Assembly (NCBI GenBank): GCA_007118555.1
Contig: SKRJ01000190.1
Span: 1 to 6,052, forward strand
Origin: Anaerolineae bacterium
GTDB taxonomy: Bacteria > Chloroflexota > Anaerolineae > UBA1429
Direction of reading: 5' to 3'
Length of the DNA stretch: 6,052 nucleotides
Each line of letters starts with the position of its first letter. The stretch's first letter is position 1. Made by a program: the position numbers and the translations under genes. This document shows positions 1 to 5,239 of the stretch, piece after piece. The notes under the pieces are model-generated. The model made no database searches, was not told the DNA's origin, and saw nothing but the letters and a program-made list of their open reading frames with translations.

Positions 1-39
1 GGGCCTATGGTGCTTGCTGTTCGATGGCTTGGGATGCGG

Positions 40-2076
40 TCAGGACTCGATGAACCACTGCTCCGGGAACTCGGTAAAGGTCCATAGCGTGTCCCACGTC
101 CAAAAGCCGCCCGTGTCGCTGATGTTCTTGATGTTGTTGCGCACGAACAGCGGGTGCGGCGCATTACCGACGCTGCCGATGGTCCAGACGTTCTCGGCCT
201 GGCTCTCGAGCACCTTGCGGGCCGGCTCGTTGTCGTCGGTGCGATTGTACTCGTCCATCCAGTCGTAGAGATCCTTGATCTCCTGGGGTGGCTCTTCGCC
301 CATCTCGCCGCGGGTATTGTACCAGCGGCCCCACAGCACGCCCCAGGCGCTCTCGTCACCGTCCAGCGGTGCAAAGAACTTGGGTCGGCGCAGGAAGAGG
401 GTGTCGGCCGTCTCGTCGCCATGCCACAGGGACATGGGTTCCTCGTTGGCGCCTACTCTTTGCGTCAGCAGGACGCGCGTGATGGACTGCCACCGGATCT
501 CGACGCCGATGTTCTTCCAGTACTCTTCCACCAGCTCGGTGATGGGCCCCTTGGGGGTCTCGATCTCCACCAGGTTCCAGGAGATGATGATCGGCTGCCT
601 GCTCTGAGGCCAGAGGCGATGGGTTCTGGCCGAGTTCCACTCCAGGCCCATCTCGTCCAACAGTTCGTTGGCCCGGTCCGGATTGTAATCGGCAAACGCC
701 TGGGCGTACTCGGGCTTGTAGTGCCGGGAGGTCGGAATGACCGTCATCTGGGTTTCGGAGGCGTTCCCAAAATAGATGACGTCGTTGATATCCTTGCGGT
801 TGATCGCCAGCGACAGCGCCTGTCGGAAACGCTTGTCACTAAAGACCTCGCGCATCTCCTCTTCTTCCCAGTTCATGTTCACGTTGTACACGCACTCTCC
901 ACCCTTGCCCGAGGGCCACAGGATCATGCGGGCATCCGAGAGATTGGCGCCCTCCGCATAGGTGGCATAGTACAGGATGCGCAACTCGAAAGCGGCAAAG
1001 TCAAAGGTGCCGCCCACGGTCTTGGCGTCCAGCACCGACAGGTCCGCGCAGCGGTCGCTGTTGATCTTGTCAATGTAAGGGAGCTGGTTGCCCTCGGGAT
1101 CGACAAGGTAGTAGTAGGGGTTGCGCTCCAAAAAGGCCATGGTCGGCGTATCGCGCACGCAGGTATAGGACAGCAGGCTCGGACGATCGATACTCACGTG
1201 GTGATTGGCCTCGCGACCATAGAGCTGATACCAAAAATCAAAGCCTTCCTCTTTGGCCAACTCGTTCGCGTCGGGGTTGTACTTGATGTGGAACTGCTTC
1301 AAATAGTGGTGCGGTGCAAAGATGTGTGTGGCGATAGGCCAGTGACCCATGCCTACCATGGGAAAGGCCGGGTGGGGCACGGCAAAGGTAAACTTGAAGG
1401 TGTAGTCATCGATGATATCAACCTCGACCAGCTTGTCGCCCGGGCGCACCCAGATGCTGGCCACGGGCGTGATCTCGCTGTTGGTCAGGTGATCCTCGTA
1501 CCAGAACTTGACGCATTCGGTGGTACAGGGCTCGCCGTCGGAGAACTTCATGCCCTTGCGCATGTAGCAAGTGACTTCGGTAAAATCGTCGCTCATCTCA
1601 AAGTCTTTGAGGACGTTGGGCGTCACACCGGTGGCGTCCTTGGAGATGCGCAGCATGTTGGCCATAAAGTTGCCCATGACCATGCGGGCGTCGCCCCAGC
1701 CGATGGGCTCCATGCGCAGTGTGCCTGCGGTCACGGTGCCGCCATAGTCACCGATCCTCTCGTGCACCTCGACGACCAGGGGCTCCTCGGGCAGGCGCTC
1801 GTCTACGGGCGGCAGCTCGCCGCGGGCGACGCGGGCTGCCAGCATGGGAGACTCGCCGAACTTGGAGGGCGGGGGCGCGACCTCTTTTTCGACGACGACC
1901 TCCTTTTCGACGACGACCTCCCGCTCGACCTCTACCTCCTTTTCGACGATGACCGTCTCCTGGACGATCCTCTCCACGATTTCGGGCTCCCTGGCGCAGG
2001 CTGCCAAAGCCACGCCCGCTGCGGCCAGCCCACTCAGGCGAACAAAGTCACGACGTGAGTGCCTCTTGAGATCCAT
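40..2076 (-). CDS. ABC transporter family 5 solute-binding lipoprotein, Tat-exported
   Basis: Extracellular solute-binding protein of an ABC importer, SBP_bac_5 (DppA/OppA-like) type, 678 aa and longer than the usual 500-550 aa. The start at 2076 is preferred over an upstream in-frame start at 2154 because an AAGGA Shine-Dalgarno lies 8 nt before it and it begins the signal peptide directly. The signal has a twin-arginine motif S7-R-R-D-F-V-R13, a short hydrophobic stretch (L14-A26) and a lipobox L24-A-A-C27, so the product should be a Tat-exported lipoprotein anchored through Cys27. A Val/Glu/Lys repeat linker follows (about 33-66), then the folded domain. Family-typical segments are the R-K-G-M-K-F-S-D-G region (about 173-181), R-Q-A-L-S-L-A-I-N-R (418-427), and L-L-D-E-M-G-L (472-478). 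Family 5 proteins bind peptides or oligosaccharides; the neighbouring sugar enzymes favour a sugar ligand, which is inference. No permease or ATPase gene is within the window; only 39 bases remain downstream. Confidence 0.93.
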   Translation of the reverse strand: MDLKRHSRRDFVRLSGLAAAGVALAACAREPEIVERIVQETVIVEKEVEVEREVVVEKEVVVEKEVAPPPSKFGESPMLAARVARGELPPVDERLPEEPLVVEVHERIGDYGGTVTAGTLRMEPIGWGDARMVMGNFMANMLRISKDATGVTPNVLKDFEMSDDFTEVTCYMRKGMKFSDGEPCTTECVKFWYEDHLTNSEITPVASIWVRPGDKLVEVDIIDDYTFKFTFAVPHPAFPMVGMGHWPIATHIFAPHHYLKQFHIKYNPDANELAKEEGFDFWYQLYGREANHHVSIDRPSLLSYTCVRDTPTMAFLERNPYYYLVDPEGNQLPYIDKINSDRCADLSVLDAKTVGGTFDFAAFELRILYYATYAEGANLSDARMILWPSGKGGECVYNVNMNWEEEEMREVFSDKRFRQALSLAINRKDINDVIYFGNASETQMTVIPTSRHYKPEYAQAFADYNPDRANELLDEMGLEWNSARTHRLWPQSRQPIIISWNLVEIETPKGPITELVEEYWKNIGVEIRWQSITRVLLTQRVGANEEPMSLWHGDETADTLFLRRPKFFAPLDGDESAWGVLWGRWYNTRGEMGEEPPQEIKDLYDWMDEYNRTDDNEPARKVLESQAENVWTIGSVGNAPHPLFVRNNIKNISDTGGFWTWDTLWTFTEFPEQWFIES
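1879..1968 (-). repeat. Five 18-bp tandem units encoding the Val/Glu/Lys linker
   Basis: Five contiguous 18-bp units (1879-1896, 1897-1914, 1915-1932, 1933-1950, 1951-1968) lie within the lipoprotein gene. The first two differ at one base; the other three are more diverged. On the coding strand they give repeating V-V-E-K-E-V type hexapeptides just after the lipidated Cys27. The alternation of acidic/basic and Val residues suggests an extended or helical spacer that holds the binding domain away from the membrane. I recognise this linker style from Chloroflexota lipoproteins. Confidence 0.85.
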
Positions 2077-2082
2077 GATCCA

Positions 2083-2089
2083 CTTCCTT
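2083..2089 (-). promoter_or_regulatory. Ribosome binding site fixing the lipoprotein start
   Basis: The minus strand reads AAGGAAG here. The AAGGA core is 8 nt upstream of the ATG at 2076. The alternative upstream start at 2154 would add 26 residues in front of the Tat signal and has no comparable site, so this motif decides the start. Confidence 0.7.
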
Positions 2090-2120
2090 GTGATTGATCT
2101 GTCAGGGACCGACAAGCCGG

Positions 2121-2159
2121 GGCAGTTATGAGAGCGATGAAGCCACGTGGACAACTGCC
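2121..2159 (-). promoter_or_regulatory. Inverted repeat in the lipoprotein leader (possible hairpin)
   Basis: Seven-base perfect arms GGCAGTT (2121-2127) and AACTGCC (2153-2159) enclose a 25-nt interior that contains the 8-bp palindrome CCACGTGG (2143-2150). In the RNA the arms could form a stem ending about 45 nt before the lipoprotein start. The upstream arm can alternatively pair over 5 bp with TGCCT at 2182-2186, so two structures are possible. As DNA, CCACGTGG could instead be an operator. The function is not established. Confidence 0.35.
2125..2154 (-). promoter_or_regulatory. Possible second, weaker promoter for the lipoprotein gene
   Basis: On the minus strand TTGTCC (2149-2154) and CATAAC (2125-2130) are separated by 18 bp, each matching the sigma-70 consensus at four of six positions. 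Transcription from it would give a leader of about 40 nt. The palindrome CCACGTGG (2143-2150) lies at the -35/spacer junction, a usual repressor position. It is clearly weaker than the promoter at 2375-2403 and may be chance. Confidence 0.25.
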
Positions 2160-2163
2160 TGTA

Positions 2164-2181
2164 TCACACCCGAATTCCCAT
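2164..2181 (-). CDS. Five-codon mini-ORF in the lipoprotein leader
   Basis: ATG at 2181 is followed by four codons and TGA (M-G-I-R-V). A purine-rich GGAGGAGGAG tract ends 8 nt upstream, enough to act as a Shine-Dalgarno. The TGCCT that overlaps its spacer can pair with the leader hairpin arm at 2156-2160. Such a short frame has no statistical support of its own; the ribosome-binding tract is the only reason to list it. Confidence 0.15.
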   Translation of the reverse strand: MGIRV

Positions 2182-2271
2182 AGGCAACTTCTCCTCCTCC
2201 GGAGAACGGCATGGTGACACGCCAGCGCAGCGCACGAGAACCAACAGGAAGGTTAGGCAAGCTGGGATCGC

Positions 2272-2322
2272 TTAAAAGACACAACGAGCGGCCTCGAAAA
2301 GAGACGGCTCGCTGATCAGCAT
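2272..2322 (-). CDS. 16-aa leader peptide candidate upstream of the lipoprotein gene
   Basis: A 16-codon ORF (M-L-I-S-E-P-S-L-F-E-A-A-R-C-V-F, stop TAA) lies about 45 nt downstream of the predicted transcription start and about 195 nt before the lipoprotein ATG. Its start is preceded by AAGGAGG (2329-2335), a near-perfect Shine-Dalgarno at 6-nt spacing and stronger than those of the large genes here. No run of identical or rare codons marks it as a classic amino-acid attenuator. It could be a regulatory leader peptide, a small protein, or the truncated start of a lost gene. I do not recognise it as a known family. Confidence 0.4.
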   Translation of the reverse strand: MLISEPSLFEAARCVF

Positions 2323-2374
2323 TCGCTTCCTCCTTGCAGGTACCGAGCGGAGACGCTGTACCTCTACAATCATT

Positions 2375-2403
2375 ACTCTAGCTGAATAACAGAGTGCTGT
2401 CAA
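2375..2403 (-). promoter_or_regulatory. Sigma-70-type promoter for the lipoprotein transcript
   Basis: On the minus strand a consensus -35 TTGACA (2398-2403) is 17 bp from TAGAGT (2375-2380), which matches the -10 consensus at four of six positions. Transcription would begin near 2367. It lies just after the terminator of the upstream gene, so the lipoprotein gene appears to be its own transcription unit. Confidence 0.65.
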
Positions 2404-2405
2404 TA

Positions 2406-2425
2406 GCCTGTGAAACCGATCAGGC
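2406..2425. promoter_or_regulatory. Inverted repeat next to the -35 box
   Basis: GCCTG (2406-2410) and CAGGC (2421-2425) form a 5-bp inverted repeat with a 10-bp gap, ending three bases upstream of the -35 box at 2398-2403. The arms are about 1.5 helical turns apart, and the position would suit an activator or repressor half-site pair. The short arms make this weak evidence. Confidence 0.25.
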
Positions 2426-2454
2426 ACAAGCCGGAACAGCAAGAGGGTCCTGCC

Positions 2455-2491
2455 AAAAAAGAGACTCTCTGATGCGCGCATCAGAGAGTCT
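2455..2491 (-). terminator. Intrinsic terminator of the isomerase-oxidoreductase unit
   Basis: Positions 2462-2491 are a perfect 30-bp palindrome, able to form a 13-bp stem with a CGCG loop (2475-2478). On the minus strand it is followed by C and then six T (2460-2455), the classic Rho-independent layout. It begins 31 nt after the stop codon of the oxidoreductase gene. There is no T run on the plus-strand side, so it is directional. Confidence 0.9.
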
Positions 2492-2522
2492 GTCGGGATC
2501 GTGTTTCGCAGGCAGTCAGGGG

Positions 2523-3566
2523 CTAGAGGCGTACGATGGTGCCCTCTTCGACCGAGCGATAGGCGCCCAGGATCACCCGGAGCGTGTCGGTGGCTTCGTC
2601 CACCGAGTGCAGCGGCTCGAACCCTTTTTCGATGGCATCGCAAAAGTGCTCGATCTCGGCCGCAAAGGTCCGGGTGTAATCCCAGCCAGGGAACTCGAGG
2701 ACGGCCGGCTCGGAAAAGCCAACGGGGAGATAGTACATGCGGTCGATCTCGCCCCACACCTGGCCCGCCTCGGCGATGACGGCAAACTGCATCGGCCGCC
2801 CGCCGGGGGTCTGCAGGCCCCAGCTCGACATGAGCCGGCCCGTGACGCCGCTCTCAAACTCGACCAGGGCGTTGGCCGTGTCCTCGCGCTCCAGGGGCAT
2901 GCGGTAGGTGCCTAAAAGCGCCGAGACCGCCACGGGGTTCTCGCCGGCGAGAAACAGCATGCGGTAGGTGGGGTGGTAGCCGGTGTCGATCAACTCTCCG
3001 CCGCCCATCTTGACCGGATCCGAACGCCAGGTGGGGGGCGGCTTGGGCGCGTCGGCGCCCCAGGTGGCCTTGTTCAGGCTCAGGGGCCTGCGGCGGGCGC
3101 TCGAGTCGATCGAATCGATCTGATAGATCTCGCCCAGGTCGCCCTCGACGATCATCTGCTTGGCGCGCAGCATCGTGGGGAAAAAGAGCTGGTTGTGGGC
3201 GGCCATAAAGATGATCCCAGACTCTACGACGGCCTGGCGGATCTCCTCGGCCTCGTCCAGCGTCAGGCAGAACGGCTTTTCGCTCATGGCGTGCTTGCCG
3301 GCCTTGGCCGCCGCTACGATGGACTCGCAATGCAGGTGGTGCGGCAATGACAGGTCGACGGCGTCGATATCTTCCTGCGCCAGCAACTCGAGATAGTCGT
3401 TATAGTAGCGCACCTCGCGCCCGATCTGCTTCATGCGCTCTCGTGCCGTTTCCTCCGAGATGTCGGCGATGGCGACGATCTCGGCGCGATCGGTGACGGT
3501 GTTCCAGCCCGATACGTGCGCGGCGGTGATGCCGCCAGCGCCGATCAACCCAATGCGTAATACCAT
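2523..3566 (-). CDS. Gfo/Idh/MocA family NAD(P)-dependent oxidoreductase
   Basis: Cytoplasmic dehydrogenase, 347 aa, full length for the family, which typically oxidises or reduces a hydroxyl of a sugar, inositol or sugar derivative. The N-terminal Rossmann domain has G-L-I-G-A-G-G-I at residues 6-13 and an acidic D35 after the second strand, which favours NAD(H). The family E-K-P signature is E96-K97-P98. The C-terminal catalytic domain carries G-G-G-E-L-I-D-T-G-Y-H at 188-198, where D194 and H198 match the conserved D-x-x-x-H pair. The start is supported by AAAAGGAG 7 nt upstream of the ATG. It follows the TIM-barrel isomerase gene by 69 nt on the same strand and is closed by a terminator, so the two are probably co-transcribed and act on related intermediates. 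The substrate cannot be assigned from sequence. Confidence 0.93.
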   Translation of the reverse strand: MVLRIGLIGAGGITAAHVSGWNTVTDRAEIVAIADISEETARERMKQIGREVRYYNDYLELLAQEDIDAVDLSLPHHLHCESIVAAAKAGKHAMSEKPFCLTLDEAEEIRQAVVESGIIFMAAHNQLFFPTMLRAKQMIVEGDLGEIYQIDSIDSSARRRPLSLNKATWGADAPKPPPTWRSDPVKMGGGELIDTGYHPTYRMLFLAGENPVAVSALLGTYRMPLEREDTANALVEFESGVTGRLMSSWGLQTPGGRPMQFAVIAEAGQVWGEIDRMYYLPVGFSEPAVLEFPGWDYTRTFAAEIEHFCDAIEKGFEPLHSVDEATDTLRVILGAYRSVEEGTIVRL

Positions 3567-3596
3567 GTTCGTGCTCCTTTTGCTTCCTGTGCAAGA

Positions 3597-3622
3597 GTCC
3601 CGAACACTGACGCGTTCGGGAC
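3597..3622 (-). promoter_or_regulatory. Intercistronic hairpin between isomerase and oxidoreductase genes
   Basis: GTCCCGAAC (3597-3605) and GTTCGGGAC (3614-3622) are perfect 9-bp arms around an 8-nt loop. The structure starts 13 nt after the isomerase stop codon and ends 30 nt before the oxidoreductase start. No T run follows it on the minus strand, so a strong intrinsic terminator is unlikely. An mRNA-stabilising or processing element, or a weak attenuator that lowers expression of the second gene, fits better. Confidence 0.6.
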
Positions 3623-3635
3623 CCAGTCCTGATGT

Positions 3636-4514
3636 CTAGTAACCCAGGCTCTTTAAATAGTCGCGCGAGATCTTGGCGCTCTCAAAGGCCGAGTCCTTGG
3701 TGGTGCGGTCCGTCTCGACGATAAGCCAGCCTTCGTAGCCAGCGTCATTGAGGATCTCGAACATGGCGGGGAAATCCACCATGCCCTCGCCCAGCTCGGC
3801 AAAGATGCCCGCCTCGGAGAACTCGCCATAGGTCCAGCCCTTGGAGAGGCCCTCCTGCATCACATCGGGATAAATGTCCTTGATGTGCAGGGCCTGAATC
3901 TCGGACGCATAGTCGATGCAGAACTGGGTCACATCCACACCGGCCCAGGCCAGGTGCCCGATATCGGGGCCCTGGAATACCTTGGAGCGATCCACCTGCG
4001 CCCACAGGTCATCGACCTCCTGGCGGGTCTCGATAAAGCTGCCCACATGGTTGTGGAAGCAGGCCTTGACGCCGCTGGCCAAAAAGATCTCTCCTACCTG
4101 GGTCAGCACCTCGCCATAGTACTTGTACTGGTCGGGGGTGAGGCTGTCTTCGGGCGTGACCTGTGCGGCGAGGTCGCGGCGCGTCTTGCCACGCGGGGTG
4201 ACGACGTTAAAGCCGCCATCGGCCACAAAGATGGCATCACAGTTGATGCCCGCGGTAAACTCGGCGAGCATTCTGCTGCGCTCCAGGAGCCCCTCGGTCA
4301 ACTCGGGATCCCAAAAGTTGGCGCCCAGATAGCCGGGGCCGGGGCGCAGGCCAAAGCGCCCATAGAGCTCGAGGATGCTGTCGGGGGTGGCTCCGCCGTA
4401 CGGCCCGGCCGGCGCGCCCTCGTATCCCGCATCGGCGATCTCTTGGAGTACCTGCTCGCGCGGCGTCTCTCGCCCCCAAGTGATCTGCCCACATCCCACA
4501 ATGTAATTCTTCAT
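3636..4514 (-). CDS. Sugar phosphate isomerase/epimerase, IolE-like TIM barrel
   Basis: Cytoplasmic AP-endonuclease-2/xylose-isomerase-like TIM-barrel protein, 292 aa, resembling inosose dehydratase (IolE) and related sugar isomerases/epimerases. Putative metal and catalytic positions at the strand ends are H154-N-H156 (F-H-N-H-V-G), D184 in P-D-I-G-H187, H210 in L-H-I-K-D213, and E267 in I-V-E-T-D. The segment G-E-G-M-V-D-F-P (242-249) and the C-terminal E-S-A-K-x-S-R-D-Y-L-K-S-L-G are also family-typical. The ATG at 4514 has AGGAGGT 10 nt upstream. It is the first gene of a unit with the Gfo/Idh oxidoreductase, a pairing often seen in inositol and rare-sugar catabolism. Known relatives catalyse dehydration, isomerisation or epimerisation of keto-sugars or keto-inositols; which of these applies here is not determined. 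Confidence 0.9.
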   Translation of the reverse strand: MKNYIVGCGQITWGRETPREQVLQEIADAGYEGAPAGPYGGATPDSILELYGRFGLRPGPGYLGANFWDPELTEGLLERSRMLAEFTAGINCDAIFVADGGFNVVTPRGKTRRDLAAQVTPEDSLTPDQYKYYGEVLTQVGEIFLASGVKACFHNHVGSFIETRQEVDDLWAQVDRSKVFQGPDIGHLAWAGVDVTQFCIDYASEIQALHIKDIYPDVMQEGLSKGWTYGEFSEAGIFAELGEGMVDFPAMFEILNDAGYEGWLIVETDRTTKDSAFESAKISRDYLKSLGY

Positions 4515-4559
4515 CTCGTTGCGTACCTCCTCTTGCCATCTCTGATTCGCACAGGGCGT

Positions 4560-4588
4560 ATCCTATCACATTGTCAGGGGAGGCGCAA
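4560..4588 (-). promoter_or_regulatory. Promoter for the isomerase-oxidoreductase unit (extended -10)
   Basis: On the minus strand TTGCGC (4583-4588) is 17 bp from TAGGAT (4560-4565). The bases TGA (4566-4568) just before the -10 box make an extended -10 element, which may compensate for a poor -35. The start would be near 4553, leaving a leader of about 40 nt with the Shine-Dalgarno. The rest of the 247-bp gap up to the ArsR stop codon shows no convincing gene or terminator. Confidence 0.5.
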
Positions 4589-4598
4589 TGCGCATGCG
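4583..4598. promoter_or_regulatory. Overlapping palindromes over the -35 region, possible operator
   Basis: GCGCAATGCGC (4583-4593) is an 11-bp palindrome with one central unpaired base, overlapped by ATGCGCAT (4588-4595) and CGCATGCG (4591-4598). The first coincides exactly with the -35 hexamer of the promoter at 4560-4588, where a bound repressor would block polymerase. The cognate regulator is unknown. GC-rich DNA produces short palindromes by chance, so confidence is modest. Confidence 0.35.
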
Positions 4599-4761
4599 GG
4601 AGGTTGGATGGCCGAGTTGGCGGCAAGAAGCGAGGGACACCCGCAGGGCATCTCGGCGAATGCCGCGCGCTGGCGCAGCAACAGGGCAATCGCACTTGCG
4701 AGCGTACAAAGGCTGCCCTCGCACGCAGACGCTGATGTGCTGAGGCGAATCCTGTAAACGG

Positions 4762-5136
4762 CTAGCGGCTGGCGGAACCGCAGGCCTGCCCACCGCCCGG
4801 GCCGCATGCGGCCTGACGCTCCTGGATGCGTGCCTCGTCGAAAAAGGCCCCCAGGGTGTCCTGTACCTGGGCCAGGGCCTCGCGATCGATAGAGTAGTAG
4901 ATCCAGCGTCGGTCCTGCGGATCGCGCTCGCTTTGCACCAGCCCACTCTCCTCGAGGATGCGCATATGATGCGAGATCAGGTTGTCGGCCAGGCCGAGCT
5001 GGGCGGCGATCTCGCAGTTGCACTGCACGCCCTGCATGAGCATGTCCAGGATGGCGATACGCTTTGGGTGCCCCAGTGCCTTGGCGATCCTGGCGATGAG
5101 ACTCAGATCGATGGTATCGGTCGTATAGTTCAACAT
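4762..5136 (-). CDS. ArsR/SmtB family winged-helix metalloregulator
   Basis: DNA-binding repressor, 124 aa from the ATG at 5136. An in-frame TTG at 5172 would add 12 residues but overlaps the -35 box, so 5136 is chosen. The winged-helix core has A-L-G-H-P-K-R-I-A-I-L (20-30), the recognition helix region L-I-S-H-H-M-R-I-L-E-E-S-G-L-V (53-67) and the wing D-R-R-W-I-Y-Y-S-I (75-83). Cysteines occur at C39-x-C41 in Q-C-N-C-E, the position of the metal-binding C-x-C of ArsR/CadC proteins, and at C111 and C119 in a Gly-rich tail. Thiolate sensing of As(III), Sb(III), Cd or Pb by these cysteines is inferred from the family. No metal-resistance gene is visible nearby; the flanking genes are for sugar metabolism. 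Autoregulation is likely given the dyad over the start. Confidence 0.9.
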   Translation of the reverse strand: MLNYTTDTIDLSLIARIAKALGHPKRIAILDMLMQGVQCNCEIAAQLGLADNLISHHMRILEESGLVQSERDPQDRRWIYYSIDREALAQVQDTLGAFFDEARIQERQAACGPGGGQACGSASR

Positions 5137-5142
5137 AATTGA
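5130..5142. promoter_or_regulatory. Candidate ArsR-type operator at the transcription start
   Basis: TCAA (5130-5133) and TTGA (5139-5142) form an inverted repeat with a 5-bp gap, centred on the start codon and predicted +1 of the regulator gene. A second partial dyad, GAGA (5141-5144) and TCTC (5150-5153), overlaps the -10 box. AT-rich dyads over the promoter are the usual ArsR/SmtB autoregulatory sites, but the arms are short. Confidence 0.35.
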
Positions 5143-5143
5143 G

Positions 5144-5172
5144 AGTATATCTCTATCCAGAACCGGGGTCAA
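5144..5172 (-). promoter_or_regulatory. Strong promoter giving a leaderless arsR-family mRNA
   Basis: On the minus strand TTGACC (5167-5172) and TATACT (5144-5149) are separated by 17 bp and each match the consensus at five of six positions. Only 7 nt separate the -10 box from the ATG at 5136, so transcription should start at or next to the A of the start codon. No Shine-Dalgarno precedes the ATG, which fits leaderless translation. Confidence 0.65.
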
Positions 5173-5217
5173 ATGGGGATCGAACAGGCGTCCGGAGGCC
5201 CCTGGCTGCGCATGAGT

Positions 5218-5239
5218 GAGGCGGCCCTTGAGCCGCCTC
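5218..5239. terminator. GC-rich hairpin between the NagB-like and ArsR genes
   Basis: GAGGCGGC (5218-5225) and GCCGCCTC (5232-5239) are perfect 8-bp arms around a 6-nt loop. It starts 31 nt beyond the stop of the NagB-like gene, so it probably ends or protects that transcript. The short T-rich tail (TTTGTT) is on the plus strand only, where no gene is seen; on the minus strand no T run follows. The terminator role for the minus-strand gene is therefore uncertain. Confidence 0.5.

Larger units (their letters stand above)
2077..2522 (-). other. 446-bp intergenic region: terminator, promoter and long leader
   Basis: This stretch separates the oxidoreductase gene from the lipoprotein gene. In reading order on the minus strand it holds a terminator (2491-2455), an inverted repeat (2425-2406), a promoter (2403-2375), a 16-codon ORF (2322-2272), a five-codon ORF (2181-2164), a hairpin that overlaps a second possible promoter (2159-2121) and the lipoprotein Shine-Dalgarno. 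If transcription starts near 2367, the untranslated leader is about 290 nt. I did not recognise a known riboswitch class in it. Confidence 0.6.

Noticed and set aside
1..39. Start of a downstream permease gene
   Set aside because: Only 39 bases follow the lipoprotein stop codon and they show no clear ribosome binding site and start; a permease beyond the edge is only an expectation.
1879..1968. Tandem 18-bp repeats as a CRISPR or regulatory iteron array
   Set aside because: There are no spacers, and the units are in frame and encode the lipoprotein linker.
154..2058. 634-codon plus-strand open frame opposite the lipoprotein gene
   Set aside because: It is fully antisense to a well-supported gene, has no recognisable domain, and its repetitive Asp/Leu segment is just the linker repeat read backwards. 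Long antisense frames are common in GC-rich codon usage.
2462..2491. 30-bp perfect palindrome as a recombination or phage attachment site
   Set aside because: The T run directly after it on the minus strand and its position after a stop codon explain it as a terminator; there is no integrase or second copy in the window.
2272..2757. 161-codon minus-strand frame overlapping the 3' end of the oxidoreductase gene
   Set aside because: Most of it is an out-of-frame shadow and it crosses the terminator; only its last 17 codons, with their own Shine-Dalgarno, were kept as the leader ORF.
4697..4723. TGCGAG/CTCGCA inverted repeat as a terminator of the ArsR gene
   Set aside because: The arms are only 6 bp with a 15-nt loop and no T run follows on the minus strand, so a terminator call is not supported.
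3885..4757. 290-codon plus-strand open frame opposite the isomerase gene and the gap after the ArsR gene
   Set aside because: It is mostly antisense to the TIM-barrel gene and shows no family motif or convincing start site.
4574..5023. 149-codon minus-strand frame running from within the ArsR gene into the gap
   Set aside because: It is a shifted frame of the ArsR gene continuing through non-coding DNA, with no motif and no ribosome binding site.
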